Part shown: positions 38,527 to 41,429 of the stretch, in pieces
How positions within the stretch are numbered: the stretch's first letter is position 1
How the letters are laid out: the number at the start of each line of letters is the position of its first letter
From: a virus
Direction: 5' to 3' (one strand)
DNA: 41,429 nt
Virus record (IMG/VR): IMGVR_UViG_3300043446_002754
Span: 1-41,429 of that record
Notes under the pieces: generated by a model
Databases searched by the model: none
What the model was told of the DNA's origin: nothing
Seen by the model: the letters and a program-made list of their open reading frames with translations, nothing else
Program-made: the position numbers and the translations under genes

Positions 38527-38873
38527 GGCGTCACCGGCGGCGGAGCGCTGAAGTTGCGATCCAGGTAGGCGGTGCCCTCCAGCCAAAAGTAGCGATCACC
38601 GCTCGGCTCGATCACCAGCAGATCCCACTGGCCGTCCTGGGTGATGGCTGTCGTCGCCGGCCACTGGATGACCAGCTCGAACAGGCCGGTGGACTGATCG
38701 ATCCACTCGATCACGCCATCCGCCAGCTTGGTCGTCCGCCGCCGGTCCCAGACCTGCGCCACCAGCTCGTAGCCAGTCGCGATCAGCGGCACGCCACCGG
38801 CCTTGAGCCTCATCCGCTTGCGGAAGGTTCCCCGCTGCGGAATCGTGATGTCGTAGCGGGCGGGCGTCTTCAT
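38523..38873 (-). CDS. Hypothetical virion-associated protein
   Basis: A 116-residue beta-rich protein (RYDITIPQRGTFRKRMRLKA, TGYELVAQVWDRRRTTKLAD, LFELVIQWPATTAITQDGQW, DLLVIEPSGDRYFWLEGTAY). The fold pattern resembles the N-terminal attachment domains of receptor-binding or fibre proteins. It lies in the same coupled set as the collagen-like fibre. Function is inference from position. Confidence 0.5.
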   Translation of the reverse strand: MKTPARYDITIPQRGTFRKRMRLKAGGVPLIATGYELVAQVWDRRRTTKLADGVIEWIDQSTGLFELVIQWPATTAITQDGQWDLLVIEPSGDRYFWLEGTAYLDRNFSAPPPVTP

Positions 38874-39187
38874 CGGTTGCTCGTCCGGTGGAGCATCAGC
38901 AGCCAGCCGGTGTGCCCATCAGGTTGCGCATCCCGCACCTGGTATCGCATCTGTCGCGCCTCCACGATGTCACCCTGCTGCGGGCGCACCGGCAGGGCCG
39001 CTCCATTGACCAGCAGTACGGGCTGAGTGGAGCGAACCTGGACACCGGTCTCGGGATCGAGCGCGACGTGGCTTGCTTGAAACACCCCACTGGCCGGCCA
39101 CTGCTCTCCCCGACGGCGGTAGGTGATGGGTTCCCCCATCACACGCACCACCGCCTTCAGAGCAAGGCCGGCCAGGTCGGGGAGCAT
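38870..39187 (-). CDS. Head-tail joining-like protein
   Basis: A 105-residue protein of a type often found after decoration proteins: ALKAVVRVMGEPITYRRRGE, VFQASHVALDPETGVQVRST, QPVLLVNGAALPVRPQQGDI and YQVRDAQPDGHTGWLLMLHR. This resembles head-tail joining proteins of lambda FII or P22-like type and the corresponding Mu-like genes. The ATG at 39187 shares one base with the upstream stop. Confidence is moderate. Confidence 0.6.
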   Translation of the reverse strand: MLPDLAGLALKAVVRVMGEPITYRRRGEQWPASGVFQASHVALDPETGVQVRSTQPVLLVNGAALPVRPQQGDIVEARQMRYQVRDAQPDGHTGWLLMLHRTSNR

Positions 39188-39525
39188 CAGGCCACGAACT
39201 CGTTGAGGCGCACGCGGGCCACAGCGTCGGTGGTCGCCTTGGCGGCCAGGAACACGCCGATGTAGCTGTTGCTGGTGCTCACCGGGGTCACCTTCTTGGC
39301 GGTGTTGTCCCAGTAGGCCTTGGCACCGAACACGGCATCGGTGCTGGCACCGGTTGCAGCGGTGAGGTCGTAGACGCCCTCGGTGTGGATGTTGATGCTG
39401 GCGCCAGAGGCGCCATCCACCACGCACACACCAAACAGGCTGCCAACCAGCACGCCCTCGCCCGACAGGCGGGCGTAGGGAAGCGTGACCTCGACGTAAT
39501 CGCCCTCTTGAACGTAGTTCTTCAC
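39187..39525 (-). CDS. DUF2190-type capsid decoration protein
   Basis: A 112-residue protein matching DUF2190 (also seen as RecA/RadA-like in annotations), a head decoration or cement protein. Core: NYVQEGDYVEVTLPYARLSG at the start, VLVGSLFGVCVVDGASGASI, HTEGVYDLTAATGASTDAVF and AYWDNTAKKVTPVSTSNSYI. It lies directly after the capsid gene, the usual position. It probably sits on the shell surface. Confidence 0.88.
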   Translation of the reverse strand: MKNYVQEGDYVEVTLPYARLSGEGVLVGSLFGVCVVDGASGASINIHTEGVYDLTAATGASTDAVFGAKAYWDNTAKKVTPVSTSNSYIGVFLAAKATTDAVARVRLNEFVA

Positions 39526-39565
39526 GGGTCAGTCCTCAGATGGTGGTTGAAGGAAAGAGCGCGGA

Positions 39566-41429
39566 TCAGGCGCCGGTGGAGCGGTAGAAGCCCTGGTGCT
39601 GACCAACGGCGCAGCCGAAGTCGTGGCGCAGGTAGGTCACGATGCCGTCAGGGTCGCGCTTGATCTCCGACTCGATGGTCGGGCCGGCCTCGCCTTCGAG
39701 GTAGCCGTAGATCAGCTTGGTCACGCCGGGATAATCGCCGACAATGTAATACTGCGTGGTGCTCGAAGCATCCAGGCGGGGCTCAATGATCTTCTGCAGG
39801 TAGCCCGAGAAGATGTTGACGTTGCTGGTCTGGTTCGGAATGATCGACGAGTTGAACTTGTCGAACGCCGTCTCCAGCGCAGTCGGCAGCAGGATATACC
39901 GTGGCGTCACGTACAGCGGATTCTTGCCGGTGAAGTCCTTCTGATTCCGCATTGCCTGCCGCGCGGCAGAGATGGCGGTCTCACCGATGACGCCGGTGCC
40001 GGTGTTGTTGTGGTTGGCGTGGAACAGCGCCACACCGTCGCTCATGCACTTGGCATTGCCGGTGATCAGACCCCACATCTGGTTGGCCTCGAAGGTGGCG
40101 ACGCCACGGGCCAGAACCTGCACGGCACGGGTGATGTAGCCCAGGTTGTCGTTGATGATCAGCCGACGACCGATCACCAGCTTCTTGCCGTACTCGCTCA
40201 GGCTCCAGGAGCCCTGTTGCTCCTGCAGCGTCCCGGTCTTGTACTCGCCGCCTTCCTTGATCTCCTCAGGCAGCATCTGGCCGCCCACCTCGATCTCCTT
40301 CATCTCGCGGAAGTCCGGCAGGTTGCGCTGCTCCGCGAGCGGCGCCCAGGTCTGCACCTCCGCCCCATAGGCCGCCTTCAGCGTCACGCGCTGGATGCTG
40401 GCCATCAGCAGCGGGAAGTCGCTGGTGCTGTGCATCGCACGCACCGCGATCTCGCTCTTGTCCATCCCGCGGGCATTGATGCCAGCGAGCTCCAGCGACT
40501 CGCGGGCCATGTCCAGCAGGGTGGTGCCGCGATACTCACGGGCAGCCGGCGCATCGTCCAGGCTGGCCAGGCCAGCGCGGACCTTCAGGTAGTCGAGCTT
40601 GGCAGCAGCGCGCTTCTCGCCATGGTCGTGAGTCACCTCGACCCGAGCGATGCCGGGGGTCTTGCGCTGCTCGGCGGCCTGCGCATCGATCAGCTGCATC
40701 CGGGCCTCGTCGAGGGCCACGCCGTCGGCGATCAGCTTGTGGGCCAGTCCCTCGTCGACGTTCAGCTTGCGGGCGGCATCGAGGATGCCAGCAGTGCGGC
40801 GGCGCTCCTCAGCGCGCACCTCGTCGGCGTTCACCACCGACACGGCCAGGGTGGCCTCAGTGGCGGCCGGAGCGGCGGCGCGAGTCTCAGTGTCCTGGGT
40901 GGGCTCAGCAGCCTGCACCCCATTCGCGGGAAGGGTCATGGATCGTTCCTGTTCGGAAGGTTGGGTTGCAGGCGCCTCCTCAGAGCGCACCTGGGCCCCG
41001 GCATCAGCCGGGATCGGGACCAGCGAGAGCTCATACGGCTCCCAGTCCACTGCACGCTCAACCGGCGTTGTGCCGGTCTCGTCGCGCTCCGTCTTGTGGA
41101 CCTTGTAGCCCACGGAGACGTTGCGGTAGATGCCGTCGATCACATCCTGGAAGATGGGCTCGACGTCATCACGCCGGCTGAACTTCACCAGGGCGCGGCC
41201 CTCGTTGCCGTTCAGCCAGGCTCGCTGCACCACACCAATCTGGCTGCGCAGCGAGTAGGAGTCGTGCGCATCGAGCAGTGGCCCGCCCTTGTTCAGGCGG
41301 TCGAGCCGCACAGCGCCAGGCTGCAGGCTCAGCTCCTCGATGTAGTCGCCGCGCGACCAGCTCGCGCGCCGCACCTGGGCGCCGGTCGTCCAGACCAGCT
41401 CAACAGTTCGCTCCTCGACGTTGATCGTC
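39566..41429 (-). CDS. Prohead protease fused to Mu gpT-like major capsid (partial 5')
   Basis: The gene runs off the right edge; 620 residues are visible, and an upstream in-frame segment (VEERTVELVWTTGAQVRRAS) shows that the start is outside, not at the internal GTG 41374. The N-terminal part is a prohead protease domain (GPLLDAHDSYSLRSQIGVVQ, RNVSVGYKVHK, WEPYELSLVPIPADAGAQV). A charged, Ala-rich middle acts as scaffold (AQAAEQRKTPGIARVEVTHD). The C-terminal 300 residues match Mu gpT-type capsid proteins (GGQMLPEEIKEGGEYKTGTL, KKLVIGRRLIINDNLGYITR, VATFEANQMWGLITGNAKCM). The polyprotein would be cut during head assembly. Confidence 0.9.
   Translation of the reverse strand, partial: TINVEERTVELVWTTGAQVRRASWSRGDYIEELSLQPGAVRLDRLNKGGPLLDAHDSYSLRSQIGVVQRAWLNGNEGRALVKFSRRDDVEPIFQDVIDGIYRNVSVGYKVHKTERDETGTTPVERAVDWEPYELSLVPIPADAGAQVRSEEAPATQPSEQERSMTLPANGVQAAEPTQDTETRAAAPAATEATLAVSVVNADEVRAEERRRTAGILDAARKLNVDEGLAHKLIADGVALDEARMQLIDAQAAEQRKTPGIARVEVTHDHGEKRAAAKLDYLKVRAGLASLDDAPAAREYRGTTLLDMARESLELAGINARGMDKSEIAVRAMHSTSDFPLLMASIQRVTLKAAYGAEVQTWAPLAEQRNLPDFREMKEIEVGGQMLPEEIKEGGEYKTGTLQEQQGSWSLSEYGKKLVIGRRLIINDNLGYITRAVQVLARGVATFEANQMWGLITGNAKCMSDGVALFHANHNNTGTGVIGETAISAARQAMRNQKDFTGKNPLYVTPRYILLPTALETAFDKFNSSIIPNQTSNVNIFSGYLQKIIEPRLDASSTTQYYIVGDYPGVTKLIYGYLEGEAGPTIESEIKRDPDGIVTYLRHDFGCAVGQHQGFYRSTGA

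Overview
The window reads as one continuous piece of a temperate, contractile-tailed bacteriophage or prophage. DNA is GC-rich, genes are packed with start/stop overlaps (many ATGA junctions), and no host housekeeping gene, rRNA, tRNA, IS element or CRISPR array was found. The tail module matches the P2/Mu plan gene by gene (FI sheath, FII tube, frameshifted chaperone, tape measure, U, X, D, V, W, J, I). The visible head gene is a prohead protease fused to a Mu gpT-like capsid protein. A cyanobacterial host (Synechococcus/Cyanobium type) is inferred from at least seven copies of the HIP1 octamer GCGATCGC and from virion proteins that resemble cyanophage proteins. No database search was possible, so the host is an inference.

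Layout. (1) 1-5487, minus strand: UvsW/SSL2-like helicase, VRR-NUC nuclease, two small unknowns, a Prim-Pol/VapE primase-helicase, a stretch full of GTRGGAAC-type motifs, then a gpZ-like tail protein at the left edge. (2) 5585-9315, plus strand: recombination module with RecE-like exonuclease, RecT-like annealing protein, an AlpA-like HTH protein, SSB and a winged-helix protein. (3) 9319-14197, plus strand: accessory and nucleotide-metabolism genes, including a DNA methyltransferase with a DUF4942-type C-terminus, tandem zinc ribbons, a dCTP deaminase, an OB-fold protein and several small proteins. The run ends at a strong terminator. (4) 14365-15546: tyrosine integrase, preceded by paired GTGGGAAC sites. 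(5) 15547-15994: a non-coding block holding an inverted repeat with a DnaA box and an array of covarying short palindromes. (6) 15995-17128: three small plus-strand genes ending at a terminator. (7) 41429-17228, minus strand: the late region, reading from capsid, head decoration and fibre genes through connector, baseplate (V, W, J, I), fibres, sheath, tube, tape measure, U, X and D to lysis genes and a PAAR tip.

How the parts work together. Helicase, nuclease and Prim-Pol/VapE would start and drive replication. RecE, RecT and SSB would resect and anneal DNA. The integrase would establish lysogeny. The late block builds a myovirus particle and lyses the host. Terminase and portal are absent and should lie just beyond the right edge, upstream of the capsid gene. 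If the genome is circular, the left-edge minus-strand genes would run on into them.

Most worth checking: the palindrome array at 15654-15929, the GTRGGAAC sites shared by the primase and integrase borders, an M23 peptidase domain that appears circularly permuted on the gpD hub protein, an SSB-like acidic tip on RecT, and GNRA-capped hairpins in the leaders of several plus-strand genes.
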